Shown: positions 7,409 to 15,947, numbered from the stretch's first letter. The stretch: 64,000 bases of DNA from Mucilaginibacter paludis DSM 18603 (GCF_000166195.2 NZ_CM001403.1:3056432-3120431), one strand, 5' to 3'. The notes: generated by a model from the letters alone, not told the origin. Numbers and translations: made by a program.

Positions 7409-8263
7409 CTATAATAGCCCATCCATAGCGGCCTTCTCTTTCATAAATGCCAGGCTGTCTTTGGCCAGATCTTCGGCATTGTAAGGCGATTTCCGCCACA
7501 GGGATACAGCCTCGGCCATGCCGGGTATCGATGACGAAAAGTTCTCGAGCACCAGCGCCCCAGTGTAGTTGATGGCTGCCAGTCCGCTAAACAGGTCGTC
7601 CCAGCGCACATTGCCTTCGCCCAGCATACCTCGGTCGCTTTCTGTTATGTGCAGGTGCTTCAGCAAATCTCCTGCTTTAATCACGGGTTCGTAAAATCCA
7701 TTCTCTTCTATATTCATGTGGAAGGTATCGAGGTGCAGGCCCAGGTTGGGTGCATTTACCCTGGCAATGATTCTCAACACATCCGAAGCCGCTGTACACA
7801 CATAGCTCTCGTAACGGTTAATCGGCTCTACACCGATGGTGATGCCGAGTGTTTGGGCATAACCGGCACATTCGGCCCAAACTTCGCAAACCCGGTTTTC
7901 TTCCTCCAGCGTGAGCGGATGGCCCGAGAATACGCCGATGCCGCCATGCAGCACTCCGCCTAAAAAGCTGGCGTCGAGCGCGGCTGTTTTCTCCAGGGCT
8001 TTTTTGATCAGCTCTGCTGCCGCTTTGGGGTAGAATGGAATATGGGCAAAGGCCGGCAGGTTGAGCGAGCAAACCACACCTAACTGATGCTTGCGGAGCT
8101 GTTGCTTAACCGTATCCGCATCCAGCTCCATTGATGGTGGAAGCAATATTTCCAGCAGGTCGAATCCCGCGGCTGCGGTCTTCATAATCGCGTAGTTGCC
8201 GCTCTCAGCCGTCCACGACGGTAATGCCCACGATAGTAGCGAGGCTCCAAATTGTGTTTTCAT
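7409..8263 (-). CDS. ketose 3-epimerase-like TIM-barrel protein (xylose isomerase-like)
   Basis: A 284-residue soluble TIM-barrel protein of the AP-endonuclease-2/xylose-isomerase-like superfamily. The motifs match the D-psicose/D-tagatose 3-epimerase group: GVEPINRYE (Glu146), HLDTFHMNIEE (Asp179), LHITESDRGMLGEGNVRWDD (His205) and VLENF (Glu240) supply the four metal ligands and the two catalytic glutamates. The reaction would be C3 epimerisation of a ketohexose, for example allulose to fructose. It is the last gene of a five-gene minus-strand operon that also encodes a fructokinase-like PfkB kinase, which fits conversion to fructose and then fructose phosphate. The exact sugar is inferred. 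Hydroxypyruvate isomerase or myo-inositol pathway enzymes share the fold but lack the FHMNIEE motif. Confidence 0.8.
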   Translation of the reverse strand: MKTQFGASLLSWALPSWTAESGNYAIMKTAAAGFDLLEILLPPSMELDADTVKQQLRKHQLGVVCSLNLPAFAHIPFYPKAAAELIKKALEKTAALDASFLGGVLHGGIGVFSGHPLTLEEENRVCEVWAECAGYAQTLGITIGVEPINRYESYVCTAASDVLRIIARVNAPNLGLHLDTFHMNIEENGFYEPVIKAGDLLKHLHITESDRGMLGEGNVRWDDLFSGLAAINYTGALVLENFSSSIPGMAEAVSLWRKSPYNAEDLAKDSLAFMKEKAAMDGLL

Positions 8264-8279
8264 CGTTGTAATATAAGGT

Positions 8280-9680
8280 TTAAAAAATCCACCATTCTGT
8301 TCTTACTCCAAAATACGTGCCCCATCTTTGGTTGCCTGCCTGTTGCAAAAAATCCGAGTACCCGTTTTCGGCGGCATAATGGTTATAGCGGGCAAATGAG
8401 CAAATCAGCCTGATATGCGGGCGTGCCCAGACGCTGCGTTCGGCGGTTGGAACGATGGTTGGAGCGATGATGAACTTCCACATCTGCGCATCGGGGTTCT
8501 GGCCATCCTGCCTCTGGGCATAGTGCAATTCGGTAATCAGGTGAAACCAGTTAGTGAGGTAGGTAATGCCCCGTGCCCCGGTTACAAAATCTGTTTTATA
8601 GTTCGGTATCAGCCGTCCGTAATAATCCAGGGCCTCGTTTATTGATGTGCCGCCACCCTTGCTTTGGATATATACCGCGTAGCCGTTCAAGCTGAACTTA
8701 TTGGAGCAGTTGAGCAAAAAATGTTCGACCGCGGTAAATGAGTAAGCACCGGTATAAAGCCCGGTTATGGGATCTGGTGCGCCATAAGTACGCCAGGTTT
8801 GCGTGTTGCCGTTATCGCCGCCGTTAGCCACACCTGTGCCGTAACGTATGGCGAATTGATTAAACGAACCTTTTTGTTCGGTTTTAATGTCGTGCGACCA
8901 TTTTATCCCCGCAACCCAGCCCTTATCTTCGGGGTAGTAAGGGGTTGCCCTGGCGGCAGATCCGGCAACGAGATGAAATTCGCCCAAAAGTTTAATATCG
9001 TTCCCCGGCCATTTACGGATATTGTGTTCCAAAACAAAGATCTCGCGCTGGCGGTAAGTGAGTGATTTTTTTCCGGAGATGATATTCTCATACGAATAGG
9101 GTAATATGCCAGATGAGGAGGTATCGATAGCCGCAGGAAAAAACATGGAGAAGGACGTGTTTTTGTATTTAACGCCAAAGCCCTGCGAAGAGTGATCGTC
9201 AAAATAAAAATAATCGCAAATATGGATGTCGTCATAACGCATATACCTTGCCCCGGCCCAAACGCTCCAATGGCTGCCAACAATGTTGCTCGCTTCAACA
9301 AAAGCCTCGGGCAGGCTGCTTACCATACCACCGATAGAGCTTGAATTCACGTTGCCCAAAAAGGTGCCATTGGTGGAGTAAAAGGCCAGCCTGGCCTGGA
9401 AATCAATCCGGGTGCTATCCTTATTGGCATTTACCGGCGTAAAGTGGAAGGAGGGCAAAAGATCTATATAGTCTCCCTGCTCAAGCCTGCTGCCCAACGA
9501 TCCCTGCCCGGTAAGGTTTAGCTGCCGGCCAGTGTGCCCAGGTATGGAGGGCGATATGCCCGAGCCTATCCGCCCGGTGGTCCCCATGGAGAAAGACTGG
9601 TTGGTGATGACTATTTGCGCGTGTGCCATGCACGCCATAAAGCAAAAGCTAATCAATAAAAGGTATCGTTTCATCATCAA
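8280..9680 (-). CDS. LamB-type maltoporin-like outer membrane sugar porin
   Basis: A 466-residue protein with a signal peptide ending MACMAHA-Q and an all-beta barrel pattern. The C-terminus is diagnostic: SVWARPHIRLICSFARYNHY, then WGTYFGVRTEWWIF, corresponding to the 'W.RP.LR.F..YA.W' and terminal 'FG.Q.E.WW' strands of LamB/maltoporin-family sugar channels. It should form a trimeric outer-membrane pore for passive uptake of the operon's sugar. It lies 16 bp upstream of the epimerase gene and 78 bp after the transporter gene in the same operon. A dedicated porin instead of SusCD suggests a small sugar (mono- or disaccharide) substrate. Confidence 0.8.
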   Translation of the reverse strand: MMMKRYLLLISFCFMACMAHAQIVITNQSFSMGTTGRIGSGISPSIPGHTGRQLNLTGQGSLGSRLEQGDYIDLLPSFHFTPVNANKDSTRIDFQARLAFYSTNGTFLGNVNSSSIGGMVSSLPEAFVEASNIVGSHWSVWAGARYMRYDDIHICDYFYFDDHSSQGFGVKYKNTSFSMFFPAAIDTSSSGILPYSYENIISGKKSLTYRQREIFVLEHNIRKWPGNDIKLLGEFHLVAGSAARATPYYPEDKGWVAGIKWSHDIKTEQKGSFNQFAIRYGTGVANGGDNGNTQTWRTYGAPDPITGLYTGAYSFTAVEHFLLNCSNKFSLNGYAVYIQSKGGGTSINEALDYYGRLIPNYKTDFVTGARGITYLTNWFHLITELHYAQRQDGQNPDAQMWKFIIAPTIVPTAERSVWARPHIRLICSFARYNHYAAENGYSDFLQQAGNQRWGTYFGVRTEWWIF

Positions 9681-9758
9681 AAATGGTTTCGGTTAAAGCA
9701 AAGCGGTGGCTAAACAGGCTTTTTTGTTCAGCCTGTTCAGCCATTCAACGCGTTAAGT

Positions 9759-11075
9759 TTACGCTGTTTTTTTATACCCTTTTAAGCCATAAAAGGCAAC
9801 AACGGCAAATGCCAGCAACGGTATCGCCATAGCAGTGGTTATGCCGGTAACATCGGATAGTTTACCCATCAGCGCCGTTAGCACGGCACCACCGATAATA
9901 GCCATTACAATTACCGACGACCCAAGTTTTGCCTGGCGGCCAAGGCCACTAATGCCAAGCGTAAAAATAGTGGGGTACATAATGGACATAAAAAAACTGG
10001 TGAGCACCAGGGCCCAAAGCCCAATGGTACCCGGTAAAAGTACCGCTAAGGCTACCAAAAGCATGCTGGCTATGGCGTATATGGCCAGTAGCAGGTGATC
10101 CTTCACTTTTTTTAGTAGCGCAGTCCCCACAAACCGGCCAGCGGTGAATATAACCAGCGAAATGATGAGGTAATTAGCGGCTGCCTTTTCGGGAGTGCCG
10201 GGCAGGTTATGCTGGATATACCTGATCAGGAAGCTCCAGATACATACTTGCCCGCCTACATAAAAAAACTGCGCCAGTACGGCCAGCCTGAAGTGCCTGA
10301 TCTTTAATATACCGAACTTGCCTTCGCCTGATTTTGCGTTTTCGCTTTCCTCCTCCTCGTCCTTAACTACCGGGAAACGGGTTAGCAGCACAAGCACGGC
10401 AAACAATATCACCACGATGCCGATACACAGATAAGGGATTTTTACCGCCGAAGATTCAGATAAATAATAGGCTTTAAGGGCTTGCGGTGTCATCCGGGCC
10501 AAGGTTTCCTTTGAGTGCTCGATGCCCGAAAATATAAACTGTTGCCCCACAACAATGCCAGTAACACAACCTATCGGGTTAAAAGCCTGTGCCAGATTCA
10601 GCCTGAAGCTTGCCGTTTCGGGCGTGCCTAAAACCGATACATAAGGGTTGGCCGCTGTTTCCAGGAAAGCCAAACCACTCGCGATGACGAACAAGGCGAA
10701 CAGAAAAAAGCCGTAAGTACCACTATCAGCCGCAGGCACAAAAAGAAAGGCTCCGGCAGCATAAAGAACCAAGCCTATTACAATGCCAGTTTTGTAGCTA
10801 AAGCGGCGCATCACATAAGCCGCGGGTAAGGCCAGCACAAAATAGCCGAGGTAAAATGCCGACTGAACGAGGCCTGACTGGAAATCAGAAAGTTCGAACG
10901 CTTTTTTGAACTGCCGGATAAGGATGTCGTTGAGGTTGTTAGCCATACCCCAAAGGAAAAACAGGCAGGTAATCAGTATAAGCGGGAAAATATAAAATTT
11001 TGTACCCGATAGGCTTGCGTTGGTGGGTTGCAGGGGGCGGATTTTTGTTTCCGCTGCCCCAGACATCATTGCCAT
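9759..11075 (-). CDS. sugar MFS transporter (FucP/GluP-like)
   Basis: A 438-residue inner-membrane protein with about 12 membrane helices. It starts with a cytoplasmic arm and then ITCLFFLWGMANNLNDILIR, followed by LSDFQSGLVQSAFYLGYFVL, AYVMRRFSYKTGI and FLETAANPYVSVLG with SFRLNLAQAFNPIG; this order is characteristic of the fucose:H+ symporter/glucose-galactose permease (FHS) branch of the major facilitator superfamily. It would import the monosaccharide admitted by the adjacent porin. Family members carry fucose, glucose, galactose, fructose or mannose; the neighbouring PfkB and epimerase genes favour a ketohexose. It lies 47 bp after the kinase gene. Confidence 0.85.
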   Translation of the reverse strand: MAMMSGAAETKIRPLQPTNASLSGTKFYIFPLILITCLFFLWGMANNLNDILIRQFKKAFELSDFQSGLVQSAFYLGYFVLALPAAYVMRRFSYKTGIVIGLVLYAAGAFLFVPAADSGTYGFFLFALFVIASGLAFLETAANPYVSVLGTPETASFRLNLAQAFNPIGCVTGIVVGQQFIFSGIEHSKETLARMTPQALKAYYLSESSAVKIPYLCIGIVVILFAVLVLLTRFPVVKDEEEESENAKSGEGKFGILKIRHFRLAVLAQFFYVGGQVCIWSFLIRYIQHNLPGTPEKAAANYLIISLVIFTAGRFVGTALLKKVKDHLLLAIYAIASMLLVALAVLLPGTIGLWALVLTSFFMSIMYPTIFTLGISGLGRQAKLGSSVIVMAIIGGAVLTALMGKLSDVTGITTAMAIPLLAFAVVAFYGLKGYKKTA

Positions 11076-11122
11076 ATATAAATTGATTAAGGTTAAGTAA
11101 TTGATTATTGGGTTTGGTTTTT

Positions 11123-12046
11123 TTAAGCTGTTTTATCAAATGGAGCCTGCGGAAGGTTCTGCTGTTTGAATTTTTCGAAATCCTCCAATTGGTACGGAGG
11201 GCAAGCGCCACTCCTGGTGGTTATAAACGCCCCCATTGCAGCAGCGTTGTACAGCGCCTCGGCGACGGATGCATTACTTGCCCTGGCCGCAAGATATCCG
11301 GCCAAAAACGAATCGCCGCTACCTACGGTATCATTAACCGTTACGGTAATGGCATCGCAAGGTGTGGCTATGCCCTTGCTGTAATGTATAGCGCCACGGC
11401 TACCTTTGGTAAGCAATATTTCGTCGGTATTAAATTTTTCTTTCAGAAAACGGAGGCTCTCCTCTTCGGATATGTATGGCTTGTTATAGATGTCTAATAT
11501 TTCTCTCAGCTCGGCTTTGTTAAGCTTTACCAAATTGGCTTTACTAATTAAGTAGGAAAGGAGTTCGGGATTATAAAACGGAGGCCTGAGGTTGATATCG
11601 AATACTTTAAAAGGTGCAGCCTCAATAAGCCGGCAAAGGGTATTTCTTGAGGTTTCGTTACGTGCCGACAGGCTGCCATATACAAATGCGTCGGACGAGC
11701 GTACCAGGGCATCATTTTCGGGTGTCCAGGCTATATTGTCCCAGGCTACATCTTCAACTATTTGATAATGTGCTTCGTTTTTTTCGTCGATGGTAGCCAT
11801 TACGGTTCCCGTCGGGATGTTGTGGTACCGCTGGCATTCATCCAGGGGAATATTCCAGTCCTTTATTTGGGCCAGCAGCCGGTCGCCCAACTCGTCGTAA
11901 CCAACGGCGCTAATGATGCGGCTGTCAATTCCTTGCTTTTTTAAATTATAAGTCACATTAAAGGGGGCTCCACCTGCCTTTTCTCCGTCAGGGAAAATAT
12001 CCCATAAAACTTCGCCGTAGCAAACTATTTTAGGTTGATTCATCAT
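11123..12046 (-). CDS. PfkB family carbohydrate kinase (fructokinase-like)
   Basis: A 307-residue ribokinase-fold kinase. Visible motifs: GEVLWDIFPDGEKAGGAPFN at residues 11-30 (PfkB signature 1, sugar binding), the KGSRGA loop near 214, and DTVGSGDSFLAG at 239-250 with Asp245 as the catalytic base and the anion hole Gly-Ser-Gly. The GGAPFNVTYNL version is typical of bacterial fructokinases. The product would be fructose 6-phosphate if the substrate is fructose. A perfect 20-bp operator lies 8 bp before the start codon, between this gene and the lacI-type gene, so transcription from here down to the epimerase may be separately repressed. Confidence 0.85.
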   Translation of the reverse strand: MMNQPKIVCYGEVLWDIFPDGEKAGGAPFNVTYNLKKQGIDSRIISAVGYDELGDRLLAQIKDWNIPLDECQRYHNIPTGTVMATIDEKNEAHYQIVEDVAWDNIAWTPENDALVRSSDAFVYGSLSARNETSRNTLCRLIEAAPFKVFDINLRPPFYNPELLSYLISKANLVKLNKAELREILDIYNKPYISEEESLRFLKEKFNTDEILLTKGSRGAIHYSKGIATPCDAITVTVNDTVGSGDSFLAGYLAARASNASVAEALYNAAAMGAFITTRSGACPPYQLEDFEKFKQQNLPQAPFDKTA

Positions 12047-12054
12047 AATTGGTC

Positions 12055-12074
12055 TTGTTTAAACGTTTAAACAA
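12055..12074. promoter_or_regulatory. LacI-type operator before the ketose operon
   Basis: TTGTTTAAACGTTTAAACAA is a perfect 20-bp palindrome with a central CG, the usual form of LacI-family operators. It sits between the regulator gene and the kinase gene. A copy differing at one base is at 13154-13173 before the regulator gene. Confidence 0.75.
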
Positions 12075-12090
12075 TATGTTAAATAAAAAT

Positions 12091-13116
12091 TTATTTGTTT
12101 TTGGAGTTAGCAAATGAGACCGACTCGCCGGTAACGAACACAGTTTCTAACATCAGCTGTACCGGCGCCGCAGACATCTCGCCAAGCTGATCGAGCAGCA
12201 GTTTTACCGCCGTCTGCCCCATATTTTCCAATGGCTGTCGTATCAAGGTTAACGCTACCGGGAAAAATTCAAATGCCTCGCTGTCATCAAACATCACAAC
12301 GGATACATCCTCAGGAACGTGCAATTGATAAGCGTTTAGATAACGCAGGCCCGCTACACCCAGTTTGTTGCTGGTAAAGAATATGGCATCCACCCGCTCA
12401 TTTTTGAGTTGCGCTATGCACATACGCATATCGCTCTCCACTTCCTGAGCCTTTACCGCAACCGTAATCATTTGTGATTGCTTAAACCCGGCATTAACGA
12501 GCGCTTCGTTGGCACCTCTCACACGTTCTTGCAAGTGATACAGCGAGGTATCATAAGCAACAATGCCAATCCTTTGCTTACCCGAACGAGCCAGATATTG
12601 AGCGGCTTTGTAGGATGCATCATAGTTATCTACCGTTACACTATGAACCGCCATGCCCGGAAAGAGCCTGTCAATTAACACCAATGGGATATTTTGCTCG
12701 TGTAAAGCCTTGATCGTATCTTCTGTGCCCTCGGCGGCGGCTATAATAAAGCCATCAACCTGACGGTCGCGGAAGTTATTGATGAGTTTTTCCGACTTTT
12801 CTTTGCTTTCGTCCGAACTGCCAATAATCAAGGTATAGCCCGCCCGCTCGGCCTCATCACTGATGATGCGTGCCAGGGCCGACGAAAATGGGTTGGCTAT
12901 ATCTGCAACAATCAGGCCGATGCTAAACGTCCGGTTTCGCTTCAGGCTTTGCGCAAGCTGGTTAGGGCGATAGCCCAGCTCTTTCACAGCCGCTCTGATC
13001 CGTTGTTCGGCATCCTTACTAATGCGGCCAACTTTCTGATTATTTAACACATAAGAAACCAAGGCGGTAGATACACCTGCCCTTAAAGCCACATCGCGAA
13101 GTAAAACCTTTGTCAT
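12091..13116 (-). CDS. LacI family transcriptional regulator of the ketose operon
   Basis: A 341-residue regulator. Residues 1-60 are a LacI helix-turn-helix and hinge (VLLRDVALRAGVSTALVSYV LNN, then ELGYRPNQLAQSLK). Residues 62-335 are a periplasmic-binding-protein-like effector domain beginning FSIGLIVADIANPF. It is the first gene of a minus-strand operon with PfkB kinase, FHS transporter, LamB porin and ketose 3-epimerase. Two near-identical palindromic operators, one before this gene (13145-13182) and one after it (12055-12074), indicate autorepression and control of the sugar genes. The inducer is probably the imported sugar or its phosphate. Confidence 0.9.
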   Translation of the reverse strand: MTKVLLRDVALRAGVSTALVSYVLNNQKVGRISKDAEQRIRAAVKELGYRPNQLAQSLKRNRTFSIGLIVADIANPFSSALARIISDEAERAGYTLIIGSSDESKEKSEKLINNFRDRQVDGFIIAAAEGTEDTIKALHEQNIPLVLIDRLFPGMAVHSVTVDNYDASYKAAQYLARSGKQRIGIVAYDTSLYHLQERVRGANEALVNAGFKQSQMITVAVKAQEVESDMRMCIAQLKNERVDAIFFTSNKLGVAGLRYLNAYQLHVPEDVSVVMFDDSEAFEFFPVALTLIRQPLENMGQTAVKLLLDQLGEMSAAPVQLMLETVFVTGESVSFANSKNK

Positions 13117-13144
13117 GATGGTTAGTCCCTTGGTTAATTAAAGT

Positions 13145-13182
13145 AAATCTAATTTGTTTAAACGATTAAACAAATTAGATTT
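13145..13182. promoter_or_regulatory. LacI-type operator before lacI-like gene
   Basis: A perfect 17-bp inverted repeat (arms 13145-13161 and 13166-13182) around an ACGA spacer. Its core TTGTTTAAACGATTAAACAA (13154-13173) differs at one base from the operator at 12055-12074. It lies about 30 bp before the regulator's start codon, fitting autorepression. The rest of the 13117-13548 gap contains only the GC-rich repeat at 13454 and no gene. Confidence 0.75.
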
Positions 13183-13453
13183 AAACATTTGATAAAAATT
13201 CAATGTTTTTGGGGCGATAAGTATAATTTATTTAATCAAACGCCTTTTTTTATTAAAATATGGTATTGTTTTGTGGGATTTAATGAAGAGGAATAGGATT
13301 ATTGGGGTGGATAATATGGTGTGATTGGGCGATGTTTTGCTTGTGTTTAAGTGAAACGGGAGGTTGAATTGGGTTGAAATTCAGCTGATTGCCGGGGTGA
13401 TTAACGTTGTTACAGGAAGGTTTATTTTATAGAATTCGTTAAACTGGCTTGGG

Positions 13454-13479
13454 CGGAACGCGCGATACGCGCGCACCAG
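13454..13479 (+). repeat. GC-rich ACGCGCG intergenic repeat, copy 1
   Basis: A GC-rich segment with core ACGCGCGATACGCGCGC followed by ACCAG, in otherwise AT-rich DNA. Related copies lie at 16043-16067 (inverted) and 16169-16193 (direct). Flanking sequence from about 13376 also resembles 16113-16168 (GTTGAAATTC..., GATTAAC..., then the core), so the repeat unit is about 80-110 bp. Confidence 0.6.
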
Positions 13480-13548
13480 GTGGGGATTCAAGTTTTTAAC
13501 TTTTGATTTTAAATCCAAAAGCTATCTTAGAATCTGTTTTAAATCACG

Positions 13549-13869
13549 TTAGTTTTTGGGATTGATAAGGTTAACGACGACTTTAACCATTATATCTTTC
13601 TCATCCGACCTACTTTCTGCAATCATTAAGGTTAGTGCAACTAAAGCATTATCTGCAATTCTTTTCGAGCCATCTTCGCGATACAGGATACCATTCTTTT
13701 CCATGAACCAAACGAATAAATAGGCAGCAATCCGCTTATTGCCATCAGAAAATGAATGGTTTTTGACCACAAAGTATAACAGGTTTGCTGCTTTATCTTC
13801 AATGGTAGGAGAGACTGTAAAATGAACTGTGTCAGTTAAAAATTTGGATAGAATTTTTAACTTAGACAT
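13549..13869 (-). pseudogene. 3' part of RhuM-Fic gene (Fic domain), cut off by IS insertion
   Basis: Only 13549-13802 belongs to the original gene; the part from 13811 is insertion-sequence DNA that happens to supply an ATG. The fragment reads IEDKAANLLYFVVKNHSFSD GNKRIAAYLF and carries the Fic motif H-x-F-x-D-G-N-K-R. Fic domains usually transfer AMP to a hydroxyl residue; the N-K-R form is that of Doc-like and RhuM-fused proteins. Removing the IS and one 8-bp duplication joins this frame exactly to the fragment at 15206-15947, giving a 331-residue protein (EFYP-T-IEDKAAN across the junction). Whether this piece is still translated is unknown. Confidence 0.85.
13803..13810. repeat. target-site duplication, left
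   Basis: TGGTAGGA, repeated exactly at 15206-15213 on the other side of the IS. Eight bases is the usual duplication for IS256-family elements. Confidence 0.9.
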
Positions 13870-13875
13870 AGTAGA

Positions 13876-15108
13876 ATGAACAAAAACAACAATTTCGATT
13901 TTGAAAGTTTCAAACGAGAGGCGATCAAGGGGATGTACGCTGGTAAACCCCTTAACGGAGAAAAGGGCATCTTTGCGCCTTTACTGAAACATTTTTTAGA
14001 AGCAGCGCTTGAGGGCGAGCTAGAAACCCATCTACAGGAAGAAAAAGCCGCAGGCTTATCCAATCGCCTTAATGGTAAAATCACGAAACGAGTTAAGAGC
14101 CTTTCGGGCGAATTTGATCTGCAAAGCAACCGGGACCGGTCTGGCAGCTTTGAACCTGTAGTGTTACCAAAGCGACAAGTGATTATAACCGAAGAACTGG
14201 AAGAGAAGGTAATCGGCTTGTATGGGCTTGGCCTGAGCACACGGGATATTTCCAAACATATCATGGAAATATATCAAATGGATATCTCTGCAACTACCTT
14301 ATCCTCTATTACAGACAAAGTTATCCCAGCCATGAACGAATGGCGGCAGCGGCCACTGGAATCGGTTTATGCATTTGTATACCTGGACTGTATGCACTAT
14401 AAAGTACGTGAAGGCAACGGCGTAATTACCAGGGCTGTTTACAATATTCTTGGTGTTTCCCTTCGTGGGCAAAAGGATCTGTTAGGCATGTATTTATCAG
14501 AAAGCGAAGGCGCTAAGTTCTGGCTATCGGTTTTGACCGATCTAAAGAACCGTGGTTTGCAGGATATGCTAATTGCATGCATAGATGGTTTAAAAGGCTT
14601 TCCCGAGGCCATAGCAGCCATCTTTCCAAAAACGGAGATACAGACCTGCGTTGTTCATCAGATCCGTAATAGCTTGCGCTATATTGCCGAGAAAGACAAG
14701 AAGAAATTCATGGCTGATCTTAAGCCGGTTTACCAAGCCATTAATAAAGAACAGGGCTACGAAAATCTGATTTCCCTGGATGAAAAATGGGCTAAAAAGT
14801 ATCCGGTTCCGGTCGGGTCGTGGTACAATAACTGGGAAAACCTGTCAACTTTTTTTAAGTATGATGCACACATTCGCAGAGTGATCTACACAACTAACGC
14901 GGTTGAGGGCTTTCACCGCCAGGTACGCAAAGTAACTAAAACAAAGGGCGCATTCACATCAGATACAGCCTTGTTAAAGCTGGTATATCTGGTAGTCCAG
15001 AATATCTCTGAGAAATGGACAATGCCAATGCACAACTGGAGTTTGACTTTATCTCAACTTTACATTATGTTTGGCGATAGGATAGCTGGTCACCTAAATA
15101 ACGGATAG
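13876..15108 (+). CDS. IS256-family (mutator-type) transposase
   Basis: A 410-residue DDE transposase that cuts and joins the ends of its own element. The catalytic triad is visible: Asp171 in YLDCMHYKV, Asp237 in IACIDGLKGF and Glu344 in YTTNAVEGFHRQVRK. The CVVHQIRNS segment at 258-266 is the conserved C/D(2)H signature region of the mutator group. The N-terminal part (residues 30-130) includes the LLKHFLEAALEGELETHL and GLSTRDISKHI regions that usually bind the ends. The length is normal and no frameshift is seen, so the gene appears functional. Confidence 0.93.
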   Translation: MNKNNNFDFESFKREAIKGMYAGKPLNGEKGIFAPLLKHFLEAALEGELETHLQEEKAAGLSNRLNGKITKRVKSLSGEFDLQSNRDRSGSFEPVVLPKRQVIITEELEEKVIGLYGLGLSTRDISKHIMEIYQMDISATTLSSITDKVIPAMNEWRQRPLESVYAFVYLDCMHYKVREGNGVITRAVYNILGVSLRGQKDLLGMYLSESEGAKFWLSVLTDLKNRGLQDMLIACIDGLKGFPEAIAAIFPKTEIQTCVVHQIRNSLRYIAEKDKKKFMADLKPVYQAINKEQGYENLISLDEKWAKKYPVPVGSWYNNWENLSTFFKYDAHIRRVIYTTNAVEGFHRQVRKVTKTKGAFTSDTALLKLVYLVVQNISEKWTMPMHNWSLTLSQLYIMFGDRIAGHLNNG

Positions 15109-15154
15109 ATGTTGAAATGTGGGAAACTGAAGGAGTTTCCCACATTTCAACATC
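15108..15154 (+). terminator. long perfect hairpin after the transposase gene
   Basis: Perfect 21-bp arms 15108-15128 and 15134-15154 around a GAAGG loop. The first arm begins at the last base of the transposase stop codon. It lies just inside the right end of the IS. It would stop or attenuate transcription, or protect the 3' end; no long T-run follows, so a simple intrinsic terminator is not certain. Confidence 0.6.
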
Positions 15155-15176
15155 TTAAACAATAACAAGTTTATTT

Positions 15177-15947
15177 TTAGTTGACACAGTTTAGTTTACA
15201 CTCCCTGGTAGGATAAAATTCTACGCCGCCAAAAGATTGGTAGATCGTTCCTATAGAACCTTTAAACGAATCATCTTTCTCGTTGCCAAACAAAGAACTT
15301 CCCCCAAACTTATCTTTCAAGTATTTTATCGCCTGAATAGCATCATCATAAGTAGCCACAAATAATTGATTATCTTGTGTCCCCTCAAGTACTAATTGCT
15401 GATGATCATACCTATCTAATATATCTAAAGCATAACTGTAATCTGTTACTACTTTTAGTAGGCCATTAGCCTCATCCGTTGTAAGTTCTTCTTTGTTTTT
15501 TAGTACTTTAGCAAGTAATCCTACTATTTGCTTTAGTTCTTCCAAATGTTCAGTTTTCTCCTTAAGCTTTCGTTCATTAATCGCATAGCCTTTCTTTAGA
15601 TAGGTTTTTAGAATAGCATTTGCCCATATCCTAAATTGTGTTCCTCTTTGTGATCTTACTCTGTAACCTACTGATATAATTACATCTAAGTTATATGTCC
15701 TTAACTTTCTTACTACTCTTCTACCTGCTTCTTCTTGAACTACCGAGGATTCCTCGGTAGTTGCTCCTGCATCTAATTCCCCTTCTCTAAATATATTTCT
15801 AATGTGTAGACCTATTGTATCTGCATCTTTACCAAATAACTCTGACATCTGACGCTGGGTAAGCCAAACTGTTTCTTCAGCAATTTGTACATCTATTTTT
15901 GCATCGCTACCTGTTAATTGATATATAATAATTTGATCATTGTTCAT
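15177..15947 (-). pseudogene. 5' part of RhuM-Fic gene, interrupted by IS256-type element
   Basis: The 247 original residues (15206-15947) are a RhuM-family N-terminus: IIIYQLTGSDAKIDVQIAEE, TVWLTQRQMSELFGKDADTI, FREGELD, then RKLRTYNLDVIISVGYRVRS and QRGTQFRIWANAILKTYLKK. The frame then runs into the IS and adds nine foreign residues before a stop inside the IS end. The C-terminal Fic domain is at 13549-13802. RhuM was named from a Salmonella pathogenicity island; RhuM-Fic proteins are common on mobile or accessory DNA and may be toxins or phage-defence factors, which is inference. The truncated protein could still fold as a DNA-binding-like domain without Fic activity. Confidence 0.88.
15206..15213. 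repeat. target-site duplication, right
   Basis: TGGTAGGA, the partner of 13803-13810. Confidence 0.9.

Larger units (their letters stand above)
13811..15205 (+). mobile_element. IS256-family insertion sequence
   Basis: A complete 1395-bp element. The 32-bp ends 13811-13842 and 15174-15205 form an imperfect terminal inverted repeat, 26 of 32 positions identical (left end starts GAGACTGTAAAATGAACTGT, right end inverted starts GGGAGTGTAAACTAAACTGT). Direct 8-bp copies of TGGTAGGA flank it. It carries one transposase gene in the plus direction, opposite to the interrupted gene, and a long hairpin after that gene. The intact ends, intact transposase and exact duplication indicate a recent insertion. 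Confidence 0.92.

Noticed and set aside
11108..11497. Plus-strand 129-residue open frame
   Set aside because: It is a shadow of the PfkB kinase gene on the other strand, whose motifs are complete.
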